A stretch of 64,000 bases of DNA from Paragordius varius (lineage: Eukaryota > Nematomorpha): the NCBI GenBank assembly GCA_964247055.1, contig OZ176056.1:6014001-6078000 (forward strand), given 5' to 3'. The notes beneath the pieces were generated by a model. It had not been told where the DNA came from. It did no database searches and was given only the letters and a program-made list of their open reading frames with translations. The translations under genes were made by a program, and so were the position numbers. Positions 1 to 10,499 of the stretch are shown here, piece by piece; within the stretch, counting starts at the first letter, position 1; every line of letters begins with the position of its first letter.

Positions 1-1079
1 TATAATATCCAAAATTTTATTAAATATTTGCTTTAAATTTAAATTTTGGCTATCGTCCTTGAGGCGTACTTGATGGTATTTTACCATGGTGTAAACGGTA
101 TTAAAAAGCTTCATTTATACATCCTTACTTATATTCAAATGAAACTTAATATATTGCGAACGATTAAAAGCTCATTTGGTCCAATTTGGTTTATTTTTTG
201 AGAGAAAAATATTTAATTTTTAATTATACGGGAAGACAAGCAATTTTATAAAATATTTGACTAATTACTTTGTCCGCGATTACAAAATGAGGTGGTTTAT
301 ATCTTAGAACATTGTAAATAAAACACTGTTTGGAAAGATATTATATTTACATAATTAAACATTATTTTCCTCTATTAGATATAAAACCTTTTATTATTAA
401 CAGTTTTCTAATTTCTAGTTAAAATTCGACAGCTCCAAAACGCGATTACTAAACAGCCGATTTCATAATTTATAAATATAAAGTTTTTGTGATAAAATAC
501 GACTTGAAAGCTTTTTAACGTTAATTACTCACTTTTAACCCTAATAAATACAAATGTATTAGTGATTTTAAAAAATATAAGGAAAAAATAGCGGCAAAGA
601 TGAGGATTTTTTATTGTAAATATGCGCCTAACAGGTGAAAAAGCACATTTTTAGATTGGGCCTAATATATTAAAAGCTATTTGAGATAATCGTTTTAATC
701 GATCGGGCATATGAAACTACCCCAAAAGGTTATAAGTGTTAAAGGTAATATAAATTATTAGCATCATATGTATTTTAAAGTGTTTTGATGCCGTGTCATA
801 GAAGAACCATAAAGCATACTTTAGGTAACCAGATTTTTAAATGGAAAAAGGTGGACAACTCTCAACGGAAGGGGGGTTATTTTCAAAATAATACAGTTTA
901 TAAGTATAAAAAAATGCATAATATTTCATTCCTTAATATATTTTTTAATTGAGTTAATTTGTTTGAACAATTTGTTATCATTTTTTAATCTATATATTTA
1001 TAAAAAAAGAAAGTGGTGATCTTAAACGGTTTTTTTAAAAGCCCACAAAAATAATTTTTAAAATCTATTTAAAGTATGA
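1..1079. other. Non-coding A+T-rich stretch with Helitron-like repeat body
   Basis: No exon with credible splice sites or conserved protein was seen here. From about 430 to 760 the sequence resembles 52880-53110 and 54545-54610. Shared blocks include the CCAAAACGCGATT-like block near 436, the AAAGCTTTTTAA block near 508, ATGCGCCTAA near 623, AAAGCACATTTTTA near 639 and CTACCCCAAAAGGT near 717. It is therefore the body of a dispersed repeat, not a gene. Confidence 0.5.
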
Positions 1080-2388
1080 GACCGTAAAAATTCAATAAGG
1101 TTTCCAGGTATTCCCTGTTAAAAGGCAAAAATTTTAGTCAAGCGTTTTTTGATGATAGCTGCTGGGTAAGGAGATTCCTTTTAAAAACTGACCCGCCATA
1201 TCGAAATAGCGTCGTGCCTTTGGGGCTGAATTTTAAAAAAACCTATCAGGCCATATGAGTTAAATAGCTGCTTAAAATATTACCCGTAACAAGGCAACAA
1301 TTAAGATCGTGCGGTTTAATAAATTAGAAGTTAATTAGGCCCTTCACACCCTGAAAAATGCGCCACTATTAAGAAACTTTTTGTTTTTGAGGCAATTCTT
1401 CGAAAATCCCACGAGAGCATATGGAATCAGTCATGATTCCAGGTATTACCCGAATTAAGGCAATAATTTTAAATGAGAGTTTTTTGTTTCGCCCCTGGTT
1501 AGGGGGCTACTCGCATAAAACAGCGACACCATATCGATACAGCATGCCTTTGGACCCAAATTTCCGAAAACCTTTGTGTCTAATAGGAACATATGGAATC
1601 CATGTTAATTCCCATATAAAGGAAAAATTATGCTCAACGCTTTTTTATACCTAACCCTGGATAAGGGGCTATCCGAAAACTGCGCCACTAAAATTGCGTT
1701 GTTTTGGAGCTAATTTACAGAAAATGTATGAAGCCATATGAGTTGTATTAAAAGCTTGAATTATTATCCTTAACTAGATAAAAAATGTTAGACGTTTTTA
1801 ATCAGCCGTTAATTTGGGGCCTTTAATACGCCATCATATAACGATTATTTAGTGTTGAGGTATTTTTTCGAATAATCCTTGAGACGATGGTATCAAAGAT
1901 GATTCCAATATGCCCTATAAAGGCAAAGAATTTAACTCATTTTCCTTAAAGAGCTACGAGTAGGGGTTCGGTTAAAACTGAGGCGTATACAAAAATGGTG
2001 TGGTTTCGGAACTCATAAAAAAACTTAAGAAGACATACGAGTTCAGTTAAACACATTTCTGGCCCTTAAAAAGGGACCAAAAATGAGTTACTTTTTATAT
2101 CACTTCCCAGCTGTGTGAACACAATTTCACAATAAAACTTATAACCATAATTTCGTAATTCGAAAATCTTAAATTAAATCTAATGATTATATATTAACTT
2201 TCATATGGGACAGTTTAAATATGGTCAATTTAGAAAGCCTATGCAAAATCCCGTAAAAGAATAATTTATGAGATTTTTTTATTGAATATGTTTTTCATTA
2301 TTTTATCTCCATTACCTCTATTTATTGCAAATTATTAAGAATAATTGTTGAGACTATGTCACAGCGAAGCGTTACAGGGCCAGCTAGT
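420..2388 (+). mobile_element. Helitron-like non-autonomous element (3' end and array)
   Basis: The array is followed by a G+C-rich segment, ACAGCGAAGCGTTACAGGG, then CCAGCTAGTAT ending near 2388. Helitron-type elements of arthropods typically end in a short G+C-rich hairpin region followed by CTAG/T, and many carry internal tandem repeats. The body before the array occurs again at 52880-54610. The 5' end was not located and the hairpin is weak, so the class is an inference. Confidence 0.35.
1080..2110. repeat. Degenerate tandem repeat, period about 150-170 bp
   Basis: Six to seven diverged units can be lined up on a CATATGRR-type box (near 1252, 1419, 1590, 1736, 1883 and 2035, with an earlier unit near 1090). 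In most units a box like CCAGGTATTACCC or ATTCCCATATAAAGGCAA follows, then a poly-T stretch such as CGCTTTTTT. Spacings vary from about 146 to 171 bp, so the array is old. A 77-codon open frame at 1421-1654 lies within two units and is not credible as a gene. Confidence 0.6.
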
Positions 2389-2394
2389 ATATTA

Positions 2395-3905
2395 TATAAA
2401 TGTTCACAAGAATTGGTTAAATTATATTTGACACATAAAATGGCTTTCAGAGTTTAATATTTAATTTTGAATTTTTGGTGTCCACACTTGATTTACTGTA
2501 GAAAAAACGCGTTCAACGCAGGCTTAGTTCCAAATAAAGAGAGTGCAAATTCCACAATTTTTAAAATTTTATTTTTAGGTAAGTAATTTGCTTCAAAATG
2601 ATGAAAAATTTCCAACTATTTTCCTCTACTGTTATTTTTTCTGATGCCTCCTTATCAATATATTATTTAACCAATTATATCACTAAACAACAAATTTTAA
2701 CTTTTTTTAACTGCCATTCTTGTAAATTTAAAATTTATTTCATTAAAGTACATAATTAGTATATCTGAAAAAAAATTGGTCTAGCATGGAAGAATTTTTT
2801 TATATTAGAGTTTATCGATAATTTTTGGCCCCGATTTAACATTAAACTCGAAATTTCGAAAATTAAAAGTTTTAGATTGAACCCAAGTATTTTATGTCAT
2901 TCGAAAGAGCGCAAAAAAAACTGCATCTTTTAAATGGTAGTAAGTCATTTAAATCAATCGGATGTAAAAGTTGTTTGGATTTAAATGGTCGAAATTTTCG
3001 ATCCTTAAATAAGTCAAGAATTTTCACAGACAAACTAATTTGAAATTCATATAAATTATTTTAATATAATTATTAAAGTTATATTAGTATTTAATTTAAA
3101 AAAATGTTTGAAAAAGCTTTTGGCTTGCTTTTTTAATAAAAATTATTATTATCATAAATATTTAATCTAGTGGATACTAAAATGCATAGTTATAACTGTA
3201 AATTTATTACATAATGGCTATAAAAGATCAAAAATACCCTAAACTTTGTTTTTATCTTTAAAATTTCGAAATTATCAGCATTATAAAGAAAATAAATTAA
3301 TATTGATGAGATGGTAGTTTTTAAAAAACAAAAAACTTAAAAATGGCTGTTTTGAGTGACATAAAAGCAATAAAAAATGTTTTAATCAAAAAAACTTTCT
3401 TGTGTTATCTTTTTCGGACATTCATCACCATCTAAATTTTGAGCTATTTTCATCCATTAGTTTTAAAAATATAATAATTAAAAAAAATGCTCTCGCTTCG
3501 CGCGTTTGTCGCTCTTTGTGTCCAATATTAACTCTCGATATAATACATATTAGTATGCATTTTATAGAGTTTTTTTTACTCTTCCGAATGATATATTACA
3601 AATGGGCATTACTTGTATATTTTGAAAGAAAAATATTTTTTAATAAAATTTTGATAAAGAGGGCGCATAAAAAAATCAAATTGTACAAAATTCTTCCAAC
3701 GAGTTCTAATTTTTATTTCAAATTTTCTGTTAAAATGATACTAAATATCAGAAAATCCAAAAAACTCGAATGGCAGAAAAATTTGTTGTCCAGTGTATTT
3801 CATTAAAAAGTTCATTTCCGAAATATTACTATTTGGGAATTTTAAAGAAATATAATCAAAGGATTTTTGAATATTCATATAAATTGAAGTGAATACAGTA
3901 CCTTA
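2395..3905 (-). pseudogene. Relic of a hAT transposase 3' region, split by a CACTA-like insertion
   Basis: Bases 2400-2680 read closely like 39010-39290 in the 3' part of the hAT transposase at 37947-41288. Shared blocks include GTCCACAC-TGATTTACTGT, AATTCCACAATTTTTAAAAT and TTCAAAATGATGAAA. The match resumes after the CACTA-like element: about 3820-3890 resembles 39310-39370 (TTCCGAAA-ATTACT, ATATAATCAAA-GATTTTTGAA). So one hAT copy lay here and was later split at 2681. Frames are broken on both sides and no transposase is encoded. Confidence 0.7.
2681..3795 (+). mobile_element. CACTA-like (EnSpm/CMC) non-autonomous element, copy A
   Basis: The 1115-bp element begins CACTAAACAACAAATTTT and ends AAATTTGTTGTCCAGTG, giving imperfect terminal inverted repeats with the CACTR start of the CACTA superfamily. 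A second inverted box, CTGCCATTC, lies just inside both ends. It is flanked by TAT on both sides (2678-2680, 3796-3798), fitting the 3-bp duplication of that superfamily. A second copy in opposite orientation lies at 49850-50973. The 134-codon open frame at 3402-3806 overruns the element end and shows no transposase motif. Confidence 0.75.
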
Positions 3906-3929
3906 ACATTTATGAGCACCCGAATCACT

Positions 3930-4350
3930 GTAGTACCACAATTAATTTATCTTGGTAGTCTAATTAACACCTCTAACAATAGCCCCAGACATTTATAGCA
4001 ATCGGTAAAGTTATATGATATAAATGCCTTGAAATGTGGTGCTGGAGATATTACTACAGATAAATAGGAAAAAAATTAAAAATAGACGTCCTCGAAAACA
4101 TTAAACTTGAAATATCCTTACACGGCTTATACATTAAAATGTAATCATTTTACTTCGGCCACATCACTAGAGCCAAAAACTTGGAGTATCAGATTATGTC
4201 GGGCAAAGTTGAAGGCCCAAGAAAACGTAGCAGATGTAAAATGCGTTGGAACAGTTGATAGCCATCAACCCAACCGTACAATATGGCGTTACTACGCATA
4301 CGAAATAACGACAAATCGAACTCAATAGCTGCAACAACAATTTCTAGTTA
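3930..4350 (+). pseudogene. LINE 3'-end fragment (reverse transcriptase C-terminal region)
   Basis: Short stretches read LIYLGSLIN (near 3945), KCLEMWCWRYYYR (near 4025) and YFGHITRAKNLEYQIM followed by GKVEGPRKRSR and CKMRW (near 4150-4250). This order is the familiar tail of endonuclease-type LINE polyproteins, the C-terminal domain after the polymerase. The segment between SLIN and LEMWCW is much shorter than usual, so there is an internal deletion. The frame carries stops and shifts. The 73-codon frame at 4107-4328 is a different, meaningless frame of the same DNA. Confidence 0.65.
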
Positions 4351-4495
4351 ATTTGTTAAAAACTCCGATTTTGTGAACTACGGTACATAAATATAAGTGG
4401 AATTTAGTGGATATTTGTTATAGTATGATTATTTGTTAGAAATCTTCGTTTAGATGTATTTATGGTTAATTTTTGGCAAATTACCACTTGAAATA

Positions 4496-5685
4496 GTATA
4501 CCGTTTCCCAGTCAAAATAAACGTTTTCCCAGTCAATCGAAACATTTTCCTAATCAATAAAAATGTTTTCCCAGTCAATACAAACGGTTTTATTTTTAAT
4601 GATAAAAACAAGTAACTTTTAACCATTATCAGAGTAATATATGGATATAAACACAATTATTGAATGACATTTTTTCCAAGTATATTCCATGCGCAATCAT
4701 TAATGACTTATTCTTTAAAGGTTATATTTTTGAAATTTGAGATTAAGAAAATATTTTTTATTTTATAGATTCGCATTAATATTTGCGGATATCTATTGTT
4801 ACGGAGTAAATGATAAAATTTATAAAAATATACCATTTTTATCCCAAAGGTCATTTAACACTTCATATTGGATCTTAATAAATTTTACCCTAATTTGATA
4901 ATATTTATTTTTTGTTCATCGGCGGCCTAAGGCGACCTTCCGAGGATCTTTGTGCGGCCCGCGAAAAAATTTAGAAATCCATATGCAAAAATATGCCCAC
5001 AAAATCTTAGTAATACTCATATTTCTTACGCAATTATTATGAATGAGTCTATTAAATTGGTAACGAATTAAAAAAACGTTATATTGTGTTTGTATTTTAC
5101 AGTCTAATTAATCGAATAATTATGTGAATGCCCGTATATATTTCGAATGCGGAACGGTGAGGTTTTTAATGCGGCCCACGAAGGCATTTAGTTGGACAAT
5201 CTTGTTTTAGTCAAATATCCTTTTTATTAAATATTTTTAAATCAAAAACATTTTTATCAAAATTTTCGTTAGATTTTTTTTCGACAGTAATTTTATCGAC
5301 AAACTTGACATATTTAAAAACTGTTGTGAAGCGTTCCGCAAAGATTAATGCGAACCATCGATAAAATAAAATATATTATATTAAAAACATCTCAAATTCC
5401 AAAAATATAATTTTTAAAGAATAAATCATTAATGATTGTGCACTGGAATATACTTGGGAAATTGTCCGTCAATAATTCTGTTTTTAATGAAAAAATATCT
5501 TAATATATTACGCTGATAATGGTTAAAAGTTGATTTCATATTCTTGTTTTGATATTTATCATCAAAAAGAAAACCGTTTTTATTGACTGGGAAAATGTTT
5601 TAATTGAGTGGGAAAACGTCTCGATTGATTGGGAAAATGTTTCAATTGACTGAGAAAACGTTTATTTTGACAGGGAAATGGTATA
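4496..5685. mobile_element. Foldback-like element with minisatellite arms, copy 1
   Basis: The element starts TATACCGTTTCCCAGTC and ends with the inverted form near GGGAAATGGTATA. Each arm opens with about four to five copies of a 20-22-bp unit like GTTTTCCCAGTCAATCGAAA, continues as several hundred bp of near-perfect inverted repeat (for example 4590-4790 against 5330-5590), and encloses a core at about 4920-5205. The core looks like a hAT MITE of the GGGGTGTCCAAC type. No transposase is present. Drosophila FB elements have this architecture; homology to them is not claimed. Confidence 0.75.
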
Positions 5686-5784
5686 GCTAATTTAGAGTTG
5701 TCATGGGGTATGCTATTGCCCCAATTTAAAACGTTTATAAGGTACAGTACAATATTAACAATGGACAAAAAATATTAACTTTAA

Positions 5785-7119
5785 TATACCATTTCCCAGT
5801 CAAAATAAACGTTTTCCCAGTCAATCGAAACATTTTCCCAATCAATCGAGACGTTTTCCCAGTCAATCAAAACATTTCCCCAGTCAATAAAAACATTTTT
5901 TTCCCCAATCAATAAAAACGTTTTCCCAGTCAATAAAACGGTTTTATTTTTGATGATAAATATTAAAATAAAAATATAAAAACAACTTTTAATAATTATC
6001 AGCGTTATATATGGATATTATTTTTTATAAAAACTCAATATTAAATGACAATTCTTCCAAGTATATTCCAGTGCACAATCATTAATGACTTATTCTTTAA
6101 AAGTTATATTTTTGGAAAGATATTTTTAATATAATATTTTTTATTTTATCGATGGTTCGCATTAATCTTTGCGGAACGCTTCACAATAGTTTTTAAATAT
6201 GTCAAGTTTGCCGTAAAAATACTGTCGGAAAAAATATATAAACGAAAAAATTTTTTTGATAAAAATGTTTTTGGTTTAAAAATATTTAATAAAAAGGATA
6301 TCTGACTAAAACGGGGGTGTCCAACTTAATGCCTTTGCGGACCGCATTTTTAACTCAAAAAGCACGGCGTTCCGTATTCAAAATATATACGGGCATTCAC
6401 ATTCTTATTCGATTAATTAGACTGTAAAATACAAACAGAATATAACGTTTTTTTCATTCGTTACCAATTTAATAGACTCATTTATAATAATTGCGTAAGA
6501 AATATGAGTATTACTAAGATTTTGTGGGCATATTTTTGCATATAAATTTCCAAATTTTTTGCAGGCCGCACAAAGATACTCGGAAGGCCACCTTAGGCCC
6601 CCGATAAACCAAATAATAATTATTATAAAATCAGGGTAAAATTTATGTTTGAGATCCAATATGAAGTGTTAAATGATCTTTGAGATAAAAATGGTATTTT
6701 TTATAAAGTTTATTATTTCCTCCGTAACTATAGATTTTTTAAGTTAGCCGCAAATATTAATGCAAACCATCGATAAAATAAAAAATATTATATTAAAAAC
6801 ATCTCGAATTCCAAAAGTATTACTTTTAAAGAATAAGTCATTAATGATTGCGCACTGGAATATACTTGAAAGAATTGGCATTCAATAATTGTGTCTTTAT
6901 AAAAAATAATATACATATATTACGCTGATAATGGTTAAAAGTTGTTTTTATATTCTTGCTTTAATATTTATCATCTTGACTGCTAAAACGTTTTTATTGA
7001 TTGGGAAAATGCTTCGATTGACTGGGAAAACGTTTCGATTGACTGGGAAAACGTTTCGATTGACTAGGAAAATGTTTCGATTGACTGGGAAAACGTTTAT
7101 TTTGATTGGGAAATGGTAT
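5785..7119. mobile_element. Foldback-like element with minisatellite arms, copy 2
   Basis: The same family as 4496-5685, about 100 bp away and in opposite orientation: its core (6312-6602, starting GGGGGTGTCCAAC) is inverted relative to that of copy 1. The ends are TATACCATTTCCCAGTC and GGGAAATGGTATG. The left arm has about seven repeat units, including one with an extra TTTTTTCCCC stretch, and the right arm about six. Small open frames in the arms (around 5580-5768 and 6931-7137) are repeat translations, not genes. Confidence 0.75.
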
Positions 7120-7519
7120 GTGAAAAAACCTACCTAAGCGGGCATTTTTAATATTTAAAAAATATTAGGTTTGAGCTAATTGAAGCAGTTATATGGATAT
7201 TTTTGTTTCAAAAAATTAAGTTAAATTATTAAATTTCCAAGTTAAGCCATAAGTTAGTAAAATAAATTAATCACTATTTCAAAAATGCCTACTCATAGTT
7301 TTTTATAAGAATATGGCGATTAATTAAGTAGTCTTGGAATTTATATTTCATGAAAAATTTATCCCCAAATCTATCATTTGCTCATCTTAAAAAAGTTGAT
7401 ATTTTTTTCTCTTAAAATATTTGGATGAAGCTCAAATCTTTGAAAGCTAAATTATATATTGTCCTTATTAACTTTTCAACTGAATACAGCTGCATATTAT
7501 GGTTTATTAATTTGTTAAT

Positions 7520-8225
7520 ATATCATTTACGCTTTAAGAGTTGCCTTTAACACCTCAAGTCGGTCCTTAACACTTCAAGTTGGTTCTAGAACACTTCAAG
7601 TCGGTCATTTAACAGTTTAAGTTTTGCCTTTTTTTAAATTTCTTTTTAACTTTTATCAATCACACCGTGTATGATTAATATATGCCCTTTGCACTTTAAG
7701 AGTCTTGAACAGCTCAAGTTAGTCCTTGAACATTTCAAGTTAAACCTTGAGCACTTCAAGTTTCTCCTTGAACACTTCAAGTTGGTCCCTATAAATTTTA
7801 AATTAGGATTTTACCATAAATTTTAAATGTATTTTTTATTTTATTATTTTTTAACCTAATTTTTCTTATTTATTATATATTTATTCCTTTTAAAATAAAA
7901 TTTTTTATAATCAAAAAAACTTTTTTTGATTTAAATAATTTTTCCAATTGAACAAAACTATTAATTTATAAATGTTTTTAATGAAAACTTGTAATTTATA
8001 ACCCACCTTTATAATTTTTATTACATGTTTGAAATCATAATAAAATATTATATATATTTTAATATAAAGATAGATCGTTTCTGAATGATTAAAAGTTGAT
8101 AGAATTAAATTAATACACGAGTTGATTGATAGAAATTAAACACAAAACAAAGTTAAAGGACCAACTTAAAGTGTTCAAGGACCATCTTGCAGCGTTTAAG
8201 GACACTCATGAAACTGAAATAGTAT
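7520..8225. mobile_element. Foldback-like element, second family (CTTCAAGTTGGTCCTTGAACA units)
   Basis: About 7545-7790 contains two blocks of a 20-23-bp unit close to CTTCAAGTTGGTCCTTGAAC. The inverted form is at 8155-8210 (AAGGACCAACTTAAAGTGTT and the following unit). The outer ends read TATCATTTACG and CTGAAATAGTATG, a loose match to the TATACCATTT-type termini of the first family. The middle is A+T-rich filler. Diverged and shorter relatives are seen near 19930-20250, 37750-37860, 45724-45972 and 47108-47225. Confidence 0.6.
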
Positions 8226-10490
8226 GTATCAAATATTATATGTATATATATATATATATTTAATTTTAAAAACAAAACAATCTTTGTTATATCATCCCAG
8301 CATAAAAAGTCCATTATTTAAAAATTATTTAAGATATTTGCTTTTGAAACCTGATGTATTTTGCCTTTTAGGCACATTTTTAATTAAAACGTAGACATCG
8401 TTATAAGAGTGTAATGTGTTGGTTTATTTTGTGAAAAAAGTCGCAGTAAGGAATTTTATAATCAATATTGGCTGAATGATAAACGACAATCGAAGATAAA
8501 ATAATGAGTTTTTTATAATAAAGCAATTATTTTAGATAATTTTACTTTAGTAATGTCTTAAAACTTTTTAAAACACACAACTGATTTTAGATCCGTTGAA
8601 TAATACTAGGAAAAATTAAAAACACATTGGTATATTTTCAGAGAATGAAACACCATAGTAATTAATGCATACTACGCATAGAATGAATATTTGAAAAATC
8701 AGATTTGTAATATATGGTATACTTTGAGGTTTAGGTGAGTGTCATAAGTAGTTTGCTACGATAGCTGGCGCCAAAAAAATTTAAGAAAGCCTGACACAAT
8801 TTAAAAACGAATCTGAAATCGCAAAGCTTTCTGTTCATCGTTCCTGCCTCATATTATCAGGTGTAGAAGCTCAACAGTCCAAATTTTAGTTGATCCAAAT
8901 GCTTCAATTAAATTTGTTTTACCGGGGATATCAAAAAAAACCTAGTTAATTTAACCTTTGGTAACATTTTTAGTAATTGTGGTTTCGACTTTTCCTAAGA
9001 TCACTACTACTGACTTTTAATGCAATCAGTACCAGTTTTTGGTCAATCATTAACATTTGCATGTTACACCTGTTCTCGAATAAAGAGTCACCTTCACGAA
9101 AATAAATAAAAGCCAAAAAGCATTCAAATTGTTAGAGATACATTTTGATTGCGCTAATTGTCAAACCACCTTTTTACCTTCATAAACCCGATAGCATTTT
9201 TTCAAAAGTATCAAGTAATATATATTATAAAAATATAATTTTGGGTTATACACAAAATAAAAGTTTTGCAATAAAAAGTGATTATTTGAATTTTATTTAA
9301 ATTGAGAATATTTATTTTAAAATATTCGTTTATTAACCATTCGTGATGACAATTTATTGATTACATTATGATAATTTAGCAAGAACTTTTTCAAATTTTG
9401 TAACGCAAATATAAAAAGACACTATATCTTATGTGTTATATAAAATTTATATTTATGTTAACTAAAGAATAATCATTAATCATAACAATCATATTTAATT
9501 GCTATCAATAACTACTTTGATAATGATTTTTTGTATTATATTCCACTCTATTCACTGCCTGACTTCAATTATATATACCTACAAATTTCTGATTAGTGAT
9601 TCTTGATATTGACAATTCATTCGAACCAATTTTCATTTAACATACTTTAAAAAAAATTCATACCACTATTTGGCACAAGATCATAAAACGTGTAGATTCT
9701 GTATTGTATCGGTAAACAATTTCTTATCAAGATTAATGTTACTTATGATCAGGATTGGTAAAATTTTGCTTTAATTTTATAGTCTGCCTGAAAAAATTTG
9801 TTTGACCTGCCAAATAAAACAACAGAAAATCGCGACTTCGGTAAAATGATTTTTAGTTAACTACTTTTGTAAATGCCATACTTTATTATCTAACATGCAA
9901 AACAATACAAATTGAAATACAGAAACGTATAATCAAATGTTTTTTTTTCAAGGGCCACTACAAAGTCCAACATATATGCTTCAATAGCGGTTATTTATAA
10001 ACCAAATTAGTACACCAAGGTTTTTACCGGTTAACACAAACATTTTTTGTAATAATATCTTCTACAAAATGGATACATATTTTAACATTGACCAATATTT
10101 TTTGATAAATGTGGTTATTAGAACAGGCCAATCTAACATCATCCTCTGTCATTGGTATATTTAGTTTTTAAATATGCCACCTCGATCCGATTTAAAATAA
10201 TCAGGATAATTTACATTGTATATATTTATTAACTGGGATATATAAGTTCAGATGTATATGATCAATACCGAAGCATTAATTTCAATGAAAAATAGATAAA
10301 TTAAGAATTTATAATTCATCGAATAAAACGGATCTTAAAATATTGAAAAATTAATAAATATCGATCGCAACCAAATAAAAAAAATATTTAATTCAAGGCT
10401 ATAAAAAAGCACTTTTATGGCCGATGCGACACGTGTCTGTTAGTATGGCTGCTCTTTTAAGTTTACAAATGATAAAAAATTACCACATGG
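8226..10490. other. Intergenic, no gene recognised
   Basis: Apart from a short (TA)n run near 8241-8258, I see no exon, no tRNA and no clear repeat. The block around 8710-9200 is richer in G+C and may be an eroded transposon, but no protein or terminal repeat could be recognised. Confidence 0.4.
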
Positions 10491-10499
10491 CCAATTTAG

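Noticed and set aside
3402-3806. 134-codon open frame as a transposase
   Set aside because: It runs past the end of the CACTA-like element, is low in complexity and has no catalytic motif.
4496-7119. CRISPR-like array of 20-22-bp repeats
   Set aside because: Units are a contiguous minisatellite without unique spacers, lie in inverted arms, and the DNA is clearly animal nuclear.
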